Shown here: positions 63,713-64,000 of the stretch, piece by piece
How positions within the stretch are numbered: position 1 is the first letter of the stretch
Layout: each line of letters begins with the position of its first letter
NCBI RefSeq assembly: GCF_024054565.1
Contig: NZ_JAMXLR010000062.1
Coordinates: forward strand, 1 to 64,000
DNA: 64,000 nt
Direction: 5' to 3'
DNA from: Aeoliella straminimaris
Lineage (GTDB): Bacteria > Planctomycetota > Planctomycetia > Pirellulales > Lacipirellulaceae
Translations under genes and position numbers: made by a program
The notes under the pieces: model-generated
The model's input: only the letters and a program-made list of their open reading frames with translations
What the model was told of the DNA's origin: nothing
Databases searched by the model: none

Positions 63713-64000
63713 CGATGTGAAGACTGCGGCCGATCCGCCTCACGAGCTCTGCGAGATGCTCGTAGCCTACGACGAGCACGGACCGCTGGACGCCTGGCAG
63801 GAATCGGAGCTGCCAGAGGAATTGCGACAGCGATTCGCCGTGGATCGTCACTGTCTCGATCTGTTGCACCGCGCTTGGCCAGCGGAGCCTCCCCCGGAGC
63901 CGGATCCGGCGTCGCCTCGCGAGTTGGGCGATTTCCGTATCGTCCGTGAAATTGGCAGGGGGGGTATGGGAATCGTGTACGAGGCCGAGCAGCTTTCGCT
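63690..64000 (+). CDS. Ser/Thr protein kinase, module 2 (cut by the window end)
   Basis: The frame starts with ATG 63690 (MKSRAIHDDVKTAADPP) and continues to the window end without a stop. The first 80 residues are an acidic lead-in. Then LGDFRIVREIGRGGMGIVYE shows the start of the kinase fold with the Gly-rich loop. The nucleotide run GTGTACGAGGCCGAGCAGCT is the same as in the module 1 kinase. The active site and membrane helix lie beyond the window. It overlaps the sigma gene by 23 nt. Confidence 0.85.
   Translation, partial: MKSRAIHDDVKTAADPPHELCEMLVAYDEHGPLDAWQESELPEELRQRFAVDRHCLDLLHRAWPAEPPPEPDPASPRELGDFRIVREIGRGGMGIVYEAEQLS

Overview
The window looks like the chromosome of a planctomycete, most likely of the Pirellulales. 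The signs are two ECF sigma factor plus Ser/Thr kinase tandems, a DUF1559 prepilin-type protein, a very large exported protein whose N-terminus carries the FEVLEDRRLLA motif, five PEP-CTERM proteins, zinc-ribbon/proline-rich membrane proteins, and a CitG-like plus PTPS-like gene pair as seen in planctomycetes. The family-level assignment is my inference.

Region 1 (1-24.2 kb) is ordinary core chromosome: a DtxR/MntR regulator, an OleB/haloalkane-dehalogenase-like hydrolase coupled to CitG-like and PTPS/QueD-like genes, fliG, membrane proteins of unknown role, a BshB1-like deacetylase, a 55-residue lipoprotein, an M32 carboxypeptidase, an OsmC protein, a DUF1254/1214 exported protein, a fused EutB-EutC with a Tat-like signal, an exported staphylococcal-nuclease-like protein with a degenerate active site, glmS, kdsB and an RmlD-like reductase.

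Region 2 (24.2-33.8 kb) is an integrated genetic element at tRNA-Gly(CCC). A tyrosine recombinase ends inside the tRNA. Behind it, in one leftward series, are an XRE repressor with a palindrome over its own start codon, a helix-turn-helix (AlpA-like) gene, a DUF669 protein, an archaeo-eukaryotic-type primase, a DnaB-type helicase and a winged-helix protein. No capsid, tail, terminase or conjugation gene is visible, so it resembles a phage satellite or mobilizable island. It is followed by element-type hypothetical genes and a remnant of an HD-domain gene.

Region 3 (34.4-43.8 kb) is a type I restriction-modification locus. Its hsdS gene is split: the first half is on the plus strand at 36.6-37.0 kb and the rest is on the minus strand at 42.3-43.1 kb, with hsdR and an AlbA/Schlafen-type ATPase between them. 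Flipping the segment 36968-43074 back at a 5-bp inverted repeat (CTTGA/TCAAG) restores hsdS in frame and also gives the GIY-YIG-type gene at the other end a new in-frame N-terminus. That makes a co-directional series hsdM-hsdS-ATPase-hsdR-GIY-YIG. This is the strongest unexpected signal in the window.

Region 4 (43.8-64 kb) holds cell-surface and regulatory genes: the giant FG-GAP/beta-helix protein, ECF sigma-kinase module 1, and a cluster of exported beta-propeller proteins in which three families (PD40, FG-GAP-like, NHL) each occur twice. PD40 and FG-GAP-like pairs are repeated in tandem with shared intergenic repeats. The cluster ends with ECF sigma-kinase module 2, cut by the window end. 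A shared sequence of the form ATTCGCC-N-GCGAAAAGCGACGCGC lies beside several of these genes and could be a common control element.
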